Shown here: positions 26,328 through 32,882 of the stretch, one piece after another
Numbering within the stretch: the stretch's first letter is position 1
How the letters are laid out: each line of letters begins with the position of its first letter
From: Bradyrhizobium sp. 138
GTDB lineage: Bacteria > Pseudomonadota > Alphaproteobacteria > Rhizobiales > Xanthobacteraceae
Length of the DNA: 64,000 bases
Direction of reading: 5' to 3'
NCBI RefSeq assembly: GCF_023074075.1
Contig: NZ_JADPKT010000022.1
Location: forward strand, 1-64,000
Notes under the pieces: generated by a model
The model's database searches: none
Told to the model about the DNA's origin: nothing
Seen by the model: the letters and a program-made list of their open reading frames with translations, nothing else
Position numbers and translations under genes: made by a program

Positions 26328-26726
26328 GCGCCTGATCGGCGCGCCTTAGGCTGGATCGATTGCTCCGGAGCGCATCGCGGTCTCCACGCGAGCGCGCAGA
26401 TGCGCCGTTGCAGGAGAAACCTGGAGCCGGGACGGCGGTCTGCAAAGAACGGCCCCCGCCGTCCGGGGTGTGGGCTATTGGGGGTGGAGGCGGGAGCCGT
26501 TTGCGAAGTGGGCACCCGACGCGCGGGCTCGCCCGCCAGGCACTGTCAACTTAGCGCATTTGTCCACACCTTGCTATTTAATTTTTGTTAATTGTCGTTT
26601 TATTTTCGATTTAATCGTGCCATCCTGGGAAAAATAGCCGAAAATCCATTTTTCCGAATTCGGCCGAGGCGGTCGCCGTGTCGAGATCCGCCGCAACGGT
26701 CCGGATTGCCAGTATCGGAGTGAGCC
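26328..26726. other. Intergenic region with hairpin and AT-rich promoter
   Basis: 399 nt without a convincing gene. GGACGGCGG (from 26430) pairs with CCGCCGTCC (to 26464), a possible ilvD terminator. The second half is markedly AT-rich (26565-26620) and contains the inverted repeat listed separately, so it probably holds the promoter of the next gene. Confidence 0.5.
26628..26655. promoter_or_regulatory. Inverted repeat upstream of 105-aa gene
   Basis: GGAAAAAT and ATTTTTCC form perfect 8-bp arms around a 12-nt spacer, about 70 bp before the ATG of the next gene. It may be an operator or a 5' leader hairpin. Confidence 0.35.
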
Positions 26727-27044
26727 ATGAGTCATTCTCCATCACTCGTGCCGCAGATAACGACAGACCGGGACGTCTATCTCGTGCTCGATGACTTCGG
26801 CCGGCAGCTGGGCCGCGCCTGGTGTGAGACGGCCGAGGAGGACGCCAATCGCGCGACCCTGCTGAGACATCTCGCCGAAGGGCAATATCTCCATCCCACA
26901 CGCATTGTGGCTTTCAATACCGCGGAGGGATGGTCGCGGGATGCCACCGCCGAAATCGCCGACGAGCTGCGCCGCCGCTTTGTCGAACTCGAGGAGACTG
27001 ATCCTTCGCTGCTGGAGTTCCTGGAAAGAGCCGCGAGGCGTTGA
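26727..27044 (+). CDS. Small conserved-looking protein of unknown function
   Basis: 105 aa, no signal peptide or membrane span. It begins MSHSPSLVPQITTDRDVYLV and has DDFGRQLGRAWCETAEEDAN in the first half. A helical middle (RATLLRHLAEGQY) and an acidic C-terminal helix (ADELRRRFVELEETDPSLLE) follow. Codon use is typical for the chromosome. GGAG lies 7 nt before the ATG. The closest picture is a small cytoplasmic adaptor-like protein; no domain is recognised. Confidence 0.6.
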   Translation: MSHSPSLVPQITTDRDVYLVLDDFGRQLGRAWCETAEEDANRATLLRHLAEGQYLHPTRIVAFNTAEGWSRDATAEIADELRRRFVELEETDPSLLEFLERAARR

Positions 27045-27239
27045 AGCTCGGCTATCGGAGGCGGATGAACATCAACGCACGTCGCGCGTTGATGGGTGTG
27101 GTCAACGAGTTCTTACCGGTCGGCCGTGATCGGCCGTTCGCATTAAGGATGCCTCGACGAACTTCAGCAGCCCCGGATTTTGCGGCGTATACTGCGCCGA
27201 CCTTCGCAAATCCATTTCGGGCAACTGGGGCACCACATA

Positions 27240-27614
27240 ATGTCTCGTACTCTCGCTGTTGTTTTCTCAACCGCCGTCGCCGCGATTTCCATGACGGGCG
27301 CAGCCTCCGCCGGCTGCTACAATTGCTACGCACCGCCGCCGTGCCAGACCTGCTATCAGCAGCAATACGTGCAGCCCCAATACCGCACCGTCGATGAGAC
27401 CGTGATGGTCTCGCCGGGCTCGGTCGTCGCGCATCGCACGCCGGCGCAGTATCGCACCGTGATGGTGCCGCAGACCGTGATGGTCGCGCCGCCCAGCGTC
27501 CAGTACCAGCACATCCCGCCGCAATACGCCACGCGCCAGCGCGTCGAGATGGTCTCGCCCGGCTATTCCTATTACGCCCCAGTGCAGATGGGCTGCGCAT
27601 CCTGCGGCTACTGA
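27240..27614 (+). CDS. Small secreted Tyr/Gln/Val-rich protein
   Basis: 124 aa with a Sec signal peptide (MSRTLAVVFSTAVAAISMTG, then AASAG). The mature part opens with CYNCYAPPPCQTC and ends MGCASCGY, so Cys pairs flank a repetitive core built of YRTVxxxVMVxPxSV-type units (YRTVDETVMVSPGSV, YRTVMVPQTVMVAPPSV). The regular alternation of Val, Tyr and Pro suggests an extended cell-surface or cell-wall-associated protein. Function unknown. A good rho-independent terminator follows 24 nt after the stop. Confidence 0.6.
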   Translation: MSRTLAVVFSTAVAAISMTGAASAGCYNCYAPPPCQTCYQQQYVQPQYRTVDETVMVSPGSVVAHRTPAQYRTVMVPQTVMVAPPSVQYQHIPPQYATRQRVEMVSPGYSYYAPVQMGCASCGY

Positions 27615-27637
27615 CGCCAAGGACGAGGCAGGCTTCG

Positions 27638-27669
27638 AACGGCGCTCCTCACAGGGCGCCGTTTCTTTT
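27638..27669 (+). terminator. Rho-independent terminator
   Basis: AACGGCGC pairs with GCGCCGTT around a 10-nt loop and is followed by a T-rich tail (TTTCTTTT). It ends the Tyr/Gln-rich secreted protein gene. The remaining sequence up to the tRNA shows no gene. Confidence 0.75.
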
Positions 27670-27922
27670 GCGTGTCGCAAAACGAGGCCCGGACATGGAG
27701 ACCAATCCTGCCGGGCTTCGCAACCGGCGACGCCTTGGGTGATGTCGCCAGTATCGGATTGGCGAGACGTCGGCGCACGGCGGCGCCGGACCTGAGGCCC
27801 AAGCGAGAGGAACAGGCTGACGCTCGCCTCACAGACGGCGGGCGGATGGGCCTGAGGCGAGGGCGCCAACTTGGCGTTGCCTTGCGCCGTCGACTACGTT
27901 AAGCGACAGCCGTTCCGGGCTT

Positions 27923-28012
27923 GGAAGGGTGGCCGAGTGGTTTAAGGCACCGGTCTTGAAAACCGGCGTGCCCGCAAGGGTACCGTGGGTTCGAATCCCA
28001 CCCCTTCCGCCA
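27923..28012 (+). tRNA. tRNA-Ser (anticodon TGA)
   Basis: 90 nt, beginning GGAAGGGTGGCCGAGTGG and ending with encoded CCA after CCCCTTCC, so the acceptor stem pairs fully (GGAAGGG/CCCTTCC). The long variable arm (GTGCCCGCAAGGGTAC) is the class II shape of serine tRNAs. The anticodon stem CCGGT/ACCGG holds loop CTTGAAA with anticodon TGA at 27957-27959, which reads UCA and other UCN codons. The T loop is GGTTCGAATCC. A gene-poor, repeat-bearing stretch follows, as is common beside tRNA genes. Confidence 0.97.
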
Positions 28013-28121
28013 AAATCAATATAACTAATTGAGATTGCTGAGTTGTTACTTGCGTAACCTGACCAATCAGCGTGCGCTCCGGCCATCGTTCGCACCTTCG
28101 AGGTAGGCGAGGGGACGTCGC

Positions 28122-28253
28122 GTGAAAGTGGGGCTTGGTATCGACGGCGGCACAGCCGAGACCGAGGTATGGGTACTGGTCGTCACTCTCGCAGCGATCG
28201 CGGCAGTCCTGATCGCAGGATGGTGGCAACGCCGTCGGAAGCCGCCGGCGTGA
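28122..28253 (+). CDS. Possible small membrane protein (43 aa)
   Basis: Begins at GTG with AGGCGAGGGG about 8 nt upstream. The product (VKVGLGIDGGTAETEVW at the start) has one clear transmembrane helix, VLVVTLAAIAAVLIAGWW, followed by a basic tail QRRRKPPA. One hydrophobic helix with positive charges after it is typical of small inner-membrane proteins with the C-terminus in the cytoplasm. No homologue is recognised and chance is not excluded. Confidence 0.35.
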   Translation: MKVGLGIDGGTAETEVWVLVVTLAAIAAVLIAGWWQRRRKPPA

Positions 28254-28363
28254 GTGCTGCATGAGAGTTCTCCACACCCACGACAGGCAGTAGCTCGCGA
28301 GCGACTGGGGCCGCTAGGGATCGATAATTTGCGAGGTGCTTGCGATGCCGCTTTGATCGCGGC

Positions 28364-28642
28364 ATGCCTCGCCCGAAACGCCACACACCCACTCATGCAG
28401 ATGGCCGGCCGCTCAAAATCACCTTCGGCGAAATGCGCGGCGTGGGCGTGCGCGGCGTCCTGGTCTACTGCCACTGCGGTCACATTGCCCTGGATGCTGA
28501 CCGCTGGCCGGACGCGGTGCGGCTGTCCGATATCGAGCCGCGGTTCGTCTGCGCAGGTTGCGGAAGCCGCGGCGCCGACGTGCGGCCTGACTTCGATCGA
28601 GGCAATCCACGGCTTGCGATCAAAGGCCATCGAACGCGATAG
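28364..28642 (+). CDS. Small zinc-ribbon-like protein
   Basis: 92 aa, beginning MPRPKRHTPTHADGRPLKIT. Two Cys pairs, C-x-C (YCHCGH) and CAGCG, fit a zinc ribbon; the middle reads LDADRWPDAVRLSDIEPRF and the end ADVRPDFDRGN. The pattern is one I associate with small proteins common in bradyrhizobial genomes. A TTG eight codons upstream is an alternative start. A decayed inverted copy (30375-30590) and a possible tail fragment (28661-28768) lie nearby, which supports that this is a true gene family. Function unknown. Confidence 0.55.
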   Translation: MPRPKRHTPTHADGRPLKITFGEMRGVGVRGVLVYCHCGHIALDADRWPDAVRLSDIEPRFVCAGCGSRGADVRPDFDRGNPRLAIKGHRTR

Positions 28643-28660
28643 CTGCCACCCGTAAACGTC

Positions 28661-28768
28661 TGCGGCCGGCGCGGCGCTGGGCTGCGGCCGAACTTCAATT
28701 GGGACGGGCTGCCGACGCGGGAGGATATCGATAGCGGGCAAAAGACGGCCCCGGCCGTGGGCTTCTAG
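28661..28768 (+). pseudogene. Possible zinc-ribbon gene 3' remnant
   Basis: In the frame ending at TAG 28766-28768 the sequence reads CGRRGAGLRPNFNWDGL, similar to the CGSRGADVRPDFDRGN ending of the intact gene just upstream. No start or first half is present. It looks like a leftover tail from a duplication; the similarity is short, so this is tentative. Confidence 0.3.
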
Positions 28769-28787
28769 GGTGTGGGCGGCCGGGGCC
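28747..28787 (+). terminator. Strong GC hairpin
   Basis: GGCCCCGGCCG pairs perfectly with CGGCCGGGGCC (11 bp) around a 19-nt loop; ATTTGG follows. It overlaps the end of the zinc-ribbon remnant. The flanking words (GCAAAAGACGGCCC and GGGTGTGGGC) are partly shared with the hairpin region after ilvD, so this may be a family of intergenic elements. From here to 29031 I see no convincing gene. Confidence 0.5.
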
Positions 28788-29031
28788 ATTTGGGGTGCTT
28801 GGACCTTGGGGAAGTTCAAGCGGCTGCGAGCTTCTCACAGCTCGAAGCGCCGTTCCGTTCGCTTCCGAACATTGGCAGTACTCTTCCGGATAGGTACAGG
28901 CCGAATGGGCGCAGGATTCGTAAGATTGTCGGCGAGTCCCTGGCGTGCCGAAAGCAGATCTCCTCAACTCGACTTGACCACCGGCTTTCCCGTAGGCTGC
29001 TATTTCACAATTCCAGCTAGCGGGTAGCGAG

Positions 29032-29223
29032 ATGGCTGAAAAAATCGATGTCGAGACGACGGGCAAATCGCAGTTTGAAGTCGCTTACGAGATGGCGAGA
29101 TTCATTCTCATAAATATGGAAGGTCGTCAGGTCAAAAGCATAAAGCGGCATGAATTCTTGCATTTGGTAGCTGACTGCATCGAGGCCTTGCGCGGCATCA
29201 AGGTCAAGCAGATTATCAGCTAA
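29032..29223 (+). CDS. Small protein of unknown function (63 aa)
   Basis: Begins MAEKIDVETTGKSQFEVAYE, continues MARFILINMEGRQVKSIKRH and ends ALRGIKVKQIIS. It is predicted helical with a regular amphipathic pattern and one Cys (VADCIEAL). Codon use has more AAA, ATA and TTG than the core genome, which suggests recent transfer or low expression. A Shine-Dalgarno-like GGGTAGCGAG precedes the ATG and a terminator follows the stop, both of which support a real gene. No domain recognised. Confidence 0.55.
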   Translation: MAEKIDVETTGKSQFEVAYEMARFILINMEGRQVKSIKRHEFLHLVADCIEALRGIKVKQIIS

Positions 29224-29260
29224 AAATGAGGCTGGCGCTCCTTGATGGCGGCTCGAAAAA

Positions 29261-29285
29261 GGCCCGCCAGCATGACCGGCGGGCC
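29261..29285 (+). terminator. Terminator after 63-aa gene
   Basis: GGCCCGCC pairs with GGCGGGCC around a 9-nt loop, followed by CCTAATTTT. It starts about 40 nt after the stop codon. Confidence 0.65.
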
Positions 29286-29310
29286 CCTAATTTTATCAGC
29301 GGTGCGTCAT

Positions 29311-29549
29311 CAGCCGCTGCCGGTCGCGGTTTCTGTGGGTTCGGCGCCGGCGCTTCATTTGCTCCTCCCGTACTTGGTGATCTTCCTCAGCGAGAGCCGC
29401 TGGGCTCGTTCAAGGACGTGTCGCTCAAGGAAGCGCGGCTCGCCGAGATGCTGCGAGGCTGAAGGTGAGGGGCGATCGCAGCATACCGGGGCACGATCGG
29501 CATGAAGCGCCGGCGCCGAGTCCACAGAAGGCGCGACCGGCAGCGGCTG
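29311..29549. repeat. 48-bp inverted repeat with 143-bp centre
   Basis: The left arm 29311-29358 begins CAGCCGCTGCCGGTCGCG and ends CGGCGCCGGCGCTTCAT. The right arm 29502-29549 is its reverse complement at 44 of 48 positions. The four differences fall in two adjacent pairs. The layout (long arms, short non-coding centre, intergenic site) resembles a miniature inverted-repeat element or a repeat used by a REP-associated transposase. No target-site duplication was found by eye. Confidence 0.6.
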
Positions 29550-29667
29550 GCGGCGCATGCTCGCCGACTGAGACGGTGAACGACCATGGTCGGGGGCTAC
29601 GGTCCCGCGCTCGCTCAGTCTCGGATGTTGGCTTGGACAACCAGCGTTGGCGCAAATGGTTTGCCAG

Positions 29668-29883
29668 CTAATCGAGAGCGGCCATTTTTTGCGTCATAAC
29701 TTCGTCAGCCACGTGATGACACGTCGTTACGACAAATGCAGCTTTGCTGCATTGCCATTCACGACCGAGGGCAGCACTTGAGACTGGCTCGTGAGCAGCC
29801 AATCCGAATAGAGCGGCCGCGCCGATCAGCAAATTTACGACAACGAGCTTACGTGCTTTGCGAGTCCGCGTTGGGCTGATCAT
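29668..29883 (-). CDS. Possible small secreted or anchored protein (71 aa)
   Basis: Begins MISPTRTRKARKLVVVNLLI with a basic n-region and hydrophobic core (VVVNLLIGAAALFGLAA) that can serve as signal peptide or anchor. The remainder contains two Cys (WQCSKAAFVVTTCHHVADE), enough for one disulfide. AGAAGGGAAC lies about 10 nt before the ATG. Its GC is lower than the core genes. No domain is recognised; it is a plausible but unproven gene in the accessory stretch. Confidence 0.45.
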   Translation of the reverse strand: MISPTRTRKARKLVVVNLLIGAAALFGLAAHEPVSSAALGREWQCSKAAFVVTTCHHVADEVMTQKMAALD

Positions 29884-30228
29884 AGAGATAGTTCCCTTCT
29901 GGACATGCGCTGGAAGAGAGTAGGCTGCGCCTCGTTTGTTTCAGGCCGACTTCGCCGCCCAGGAGAAATGGTTTCATGGGCGAACGGGGGCCATACACGG
30001 GAAATCGGCGGCTTGCATCGTGCAAATGTCGCCCGGTTAAGCATTAAAACAATAAAATGAATTTAAATATATTAAATGTTGGACGAGATTTAAATTTGGA
30101 TTAGGATGAGAAGGCTTGGCGCCGGACGAACGCGTCAAGGACCTCCTAGAAGCGGCCCCATCATCCTGCCCCTGCTCACGCCACCAAGGATGTAAGGGCC
30201 GCTTCTTTGGCAAATTGTGAGGCGAATC
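29884..30228. other. AT-rich intergenic region
   Basis: 345 nt without a gene. The part 30040-30112 is extremely AT-rich for this genome (repeated TTTAAAT and TATTAAAT words) and is probably a promoter or a foreign patch. It is followed by the 11-bp stem listed separately. Confidence 0.6.
30148..30206 (+). ncRNA. Stem-loop leader or small RNA candidate
   Basis: AGAAGCGGCCC (30148-30158) pairs perfectly with GGGCCGCTTCT (30196-30206) around a 37-nt loop, then TTGG. It sits between an AT-rich promoter-like patch and a 33-aa membrane ORF, so it could be a leader or attenuator for it or a short independent RNA. Confidence 0.3.
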
Positions 30229-30330
30229 ATGCAGTTCCTGTCACTAAGTGATTTGTTTCTCATCTCCGCTGCAACGGGGACGCTCCTACTGGTCGAGATC
30301 GGAGTTTTGATCATTGTGGGCGTGATCTGA
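30229..30330 (+). CDS. Possible small membrane protein (33 aa)
   Basis: ATG with GAGG 7 nt upstream. It starts MQFLSLSDLFLISAATG and ends with a hydrophobic helix LLLVEIGVLIIVGVI, so nearly the entire product is membrane-embedded. Such single-helix proteins are often missed in annotation. An 11-bp hairpin lies directly upstream in the probable leader. No homologue recognised. Confidence 0.4.
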   Translation: MQFLSLSDLFLISAATGTLLLVEIGVLIIVGVI

Positions 30331-30374
30331 GCCGGACGTTCTTCGGTCAGTTTAATTTCAGCGCTCCCCGGGCC

Positions 30375-30590
30375 GGCCTTTTGGATCGCAAGCTGCGGGT
30401 TGCCTCGATCGAAGTCAGGCCGGACGTCGGCGCCGCGGCTGCCGCAACCTGACGAAGCGCGGCTCGAAATCAGACAACCGCACGTCGTCCGGCCATCGAT
30501 CGGCTTCTAGCGCTGTGTGATGGCCACAATGGCAGTAGACCAGCGCACCCACGCACGCCCATCTCGCCGAACGTGATTTTGATCCGTCGA
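30375..30590 (-). pseudogene. Decayed inverted copy of the zinc-ribbon gene
   Basis: On the minus strand this aligns along most of its length with the intact gene at 28364-28642: ATCAAAATCACGTTCGGCGA, CTGGTCTACTGCCATTG, GCGGCGCCGACGT and CCTGACTTCGATCGAGGCAA are shared or nearly so. The frame is broken by a one-base insertion near 30545 and a five-base loss near 30451 that removes the CAGC part of the second Cys pair. Similarity ends near AAAGGCC. The copy cannot give the full protein. Confidence 0.65.
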
Positions 30591-30757
30591 CCATAGGTCA
30601 GTTCTCACAGGCGACCCGTTCGCAAGATGCTACGCCCCTTCCGGAGGCGCCATGCGGAACGCCCGGCGATACTCCGTGCACCCAGATGACGGTTCAATCA
30701 GGTGGTCGCTCTCCGACATGAGATGGGCGATCGAAACCGTGGAACGGAGGGCGGAAC

Positions 30758-31084
30758 GTGAAGATGAAGGTAAACAGCAAGACGACCCAACTCGATCTGT
30801 ATCGCGTCACGCGACGTTTGCTTGCGTGCGCGCTGCTCATGTTTGTTTTCCTGATGATCAAGCCGGCCGTTGCAGTCCCCCAACACGAGGCACGGGCGAC
30901 ATTCGACCGTTTCGTTGCCGCTCAAAACGCCCACGACGTCCAGGCGGTAGAAGCCCTGTTGCTGGCTTCGCCCGATTTTCTCTGGATCACCCGCGGCCCG
31001 TTCCTGCCCCCATCGCGTTATGTGTTGCGGATGCAAAGGAGCGGCCGGGATCTGCGTGAAGCGGATATCCACAGAGATTTATGA
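30758..31084 (+). pseudogene. Truncated NTF2/SnoaL-like secreted protein
   Basis: GTG start with GGAGG 7 nt upstream. The N-terminus has a signal anchor (LLACALLMFVFLMIKPAVAV) and then the family start EARATFDRFVAAQNAHDVQ and SPDFLWITRG. At that point intact relatives, as I recall them, continue into a further 70-80 residues of the alpha+beta cone fold; here the sequence switches to an unrelated Arg-rich tail and stops at 108 aa. It is probably the 5' part of a gene cut by a deletion or insertion. A strong terminator lies 31 nt downstream. Confidence 0.55.
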
Positions 31085-31411
31085 GTATGCACTCGATAGC
31101 AATCGAGCAAATTCCCCGGTTGGTTCGCGCGTACATCCGACGTGAACCAACCGGGTTTCTCAACCTGATCGGCCTTGGTGCTTCGCTGTAGGTCGAACGA
31201 CAGGCCGAGAAGCTTAGGTGAGCCCGATCGTGCCCCACAGCACGGTTTCGGGCACAATAATTCAAAGGAAGTGCGTCCTGCGACGGATAGGGGCCCTTTT
31301 TAGGGGTTGATCGTAATGGCAATTGCGGACTCCGGCACATCGTAGAAAGCAGCGAGCTTCTTGGAAGCGTCATTAGCTGGTAGGTTCGACAGAAAGTGGG
31401 GGACCGACATC
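31085..31411. other. Intergenic region with terminator
   Basis: 327 nt with no convincing gene. A strong terminator stem lies at its start. The promoter of the cation transporter should be in the second half, but no clear dyad was seen there. Confidence 0.5.
31115..31155 (+). terminator. Rho-independent-type terminator
   Basis: CCCGGTTGGTTC pairs perfectly with GAACCAACCGGG (12 bp) around a 17-nt loop, followed by TTTCT. Confidence 0.7.
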
Positions 31412-32152
31412 ATGGCGACCGACTGCTGCGAACAGAACAGCTCTTGCTGCAGCCCCCCACCGCTGAACCTCGAACCTGTTCGGCGAGAGTGCGGGTCCGC
31501 AGAGGCGGGGTGTGGTTGCTCCGGCGGTGTGCCGGTCTTCGACGGAATGGATCCCATGTACAAGCGCGTCCTCTGGACGGTCATCGCTGTCAACGGCTCG
31601 ATGTTCTTGATTGAGATGCTTGCTGGGCAGTTGGCAGGTTCACAGGCGCTGAAAGCCGATGCTTTGGATTTTCTTGGTGACACGGTGACCTATGGGCTCA
31701 GCTTGGCCGTGATCGGTGCGAGCCTGCGACGCCGAGCTACAGCCGCCCTTTTCAAGGGTATCTCTCTCAGCGTGATGGCGCTCTGGGTTGTCGGGTCAAC
31801 TGTCTACCAAACGCTCATTCTCGGGATTCCAAAGGCAGAGGTCATGGGCGTGATTGGCTTTCTTGCTCTTGCGGCCAATCTCGGTTCGGTCTTGTTGCTC
31901 AGGCCGTACAAGGATGGGGACGCGAACGTCCGGTCTGTTTGGCTCTGCTCTCGAAACGACGCAATCGGCAACGTGATCGTGATGGTCGCTGCCTTGGGCG
32001 TCTGGGGGACCGGCACAGCTTGGCCCGATCTCCTCGTCGCTGCCGTGATGGCTGGCATCTTCCTGACCTCTTCGATCCAGATACTGCGACAGGCTTGGCG
32101 TGAGTTCAACGCGGAGAACTCCGCAAGCCAACAGACCGCTGCCGCTCGTTGA
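31412..32152 (+). CDS. Cation efflux transporter with Cys-rich N-terminus
   Basis: 246 aa. The first 40 residues hold seven Cys (DCCEQNSSCC, ECGSAEAGCGCSGG), suited to binding soft metal ions. About six helices follow, with the CDF-like TM2 site KADALDFLGDTVTYG (D-x-x-x-D) and a TM5 site CSRNDAIGN (C-x-x-x-D) where classical CDF proteins have H-x-x-x-D. It probably exports a divalent or soft metal across the inner membrane. The start was placed at MATDCCEQ. Codon use contains more T-ending codons than the core genes, fitting transfer. No metal regulator is adjacent. Confidence 0.7.
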   Translation: MATDCCEQNSSCCSPPPLNLEPVRRECGSAEAGCGCSGGVPVFDGMDPMYKRVLWTVIAVNGSMFLIEMLAGQLAGSQALKADALDFLGDTVTYGLSLAVIGASLRRRATAALFKGISLSVMALWVVGSTVYQTLILGIPKAEVMGVIGFLALAANLGSVLLLRPYKDGDANVRSVWLCSRNDAIGNVIVMVAALGVWGTGTAWPDLLVAAVMAGIFLTSSIQILRQAWREFNAENSASQQTAAAR

Positions 32153-32447
32153 CACTCCGGCTCCGAGGGCGGGGAGAAGGCACGATGCGAGCAGGAAAGG
32201 AGGAGACCCTCAGCGGCCGATCCCACCGCAACATCGACCTGTTCTGAAAGTACCTGAGTGATAGCTCGGTGCGACGCGGAGCTGCCCTGAGCTGCCAAGA
32301 TGATTGATGCCGACAACGAAGACTGGACGGCCGTTCTGCTGCATTTGCCGAGACGCTGGTCTTTCCGAGTGAGATGCATCGCCCGGCTCAGGAACCTGGC
32401 CCTAATTCGCCGGTTGTTCGCACTCTCATCCACCACGGAGTGCGCCC
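32153..32447. other. Intergenic region, nothing recognised
   Basis: 295 nt after the cation transporter. Only very short open frames are present and none has a convincing start region. No repeat or RNA was seen. Confidence 0.5.
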
Positions 32448-32744
32448 TTGGAAAGCACGATCATCGGAGAATTCGACACGCGCCGCGGCGCCGAGCTTGC
32501 GGTTGAACACGTTGTGCAGGAATGCGGCGTGCCGCGCAGCGACGTCTTCGTTCAGGCCGCCGGCGGCGCGAACACCGCGGGGACGCGCGCGGCAGGTAGC
32601 GACGTCAAGGCCGCGCCCGCGCCGGAGGGGCGGCAGAAGCTGGAGGGTCTGATCGAGGTCTCCGTGGACTTTCACGGCGACGCTCCCGAGAAGATCGCCG
32701 ACGTCTTGAGGGGCGCCGGCGCAAAGACTGTCCGAACCAAATAG
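32448..32744 (+). CDS. Small alpha/beta protein of unknown function
   Basis: 98 aa from a TTG start with CGGAG about 8 nt upstream. It begins MESTIIGEFDTRRGAELAVE and has HVVQECGVPRSDVFVQAAG, a Gly/Ala-rich centre (ANTAGTRAAGSD), and a closing LEGLIEVSVDFHGDAPEKIA. The beta-alpha-beta layout with a 'TIIGEF-TR-AE-AVEH' start fits a small family I associate with Bradyrhizobium-type genomes, so the TTG start seems right. Some members are annotated as stress-related, but no activity is known. Confidence 0.6.
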   Translation: MESTIIGEFDTRRGAELAVEHVVQECGVPRSDVFVQAAGGANTAGTRAAGSDVKAAPAPEGRQKLEGLIEVSVDFHGDAPEKIADVLRGAGAKTVRTK

Positions 32745-32882
32745 CGGCAATCGGCGCCTGTGCCGAGCGAGCGCCATGGCGCCGCCATCCACACGCGCTG
32801 AACAGCCGCCTCCGGTCCTGAAGCCGTGGAACCCCTTGCGCATTCAACGCGTTGAGCCGCGAATGCCAGTTGCGAGGTCCAC

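Larger units (their letters stand above)
29224..29667. other. Non-coding stretch with inverted repeat
   Basis: 444 nt without a convincing gene. It contains the terminator of the 63-aa gene and the 48-bp inverted repeat, which accounts for apparent similar peptides on opposite strands. Confidence 0.6.

Noticed and set aside
28770..29027. Overlapping open frames in two phases after the strong hairpin
   Set aside because: No start region, composition not protein-like, and the two phases compete. Kept as non-coding.
30652..31059. 135-codon frame overlapping the NTF2-like fragment
   Set aside because: The other phase has a ribosome binding site, signal peptide and a recognisable family start; this phase has none.
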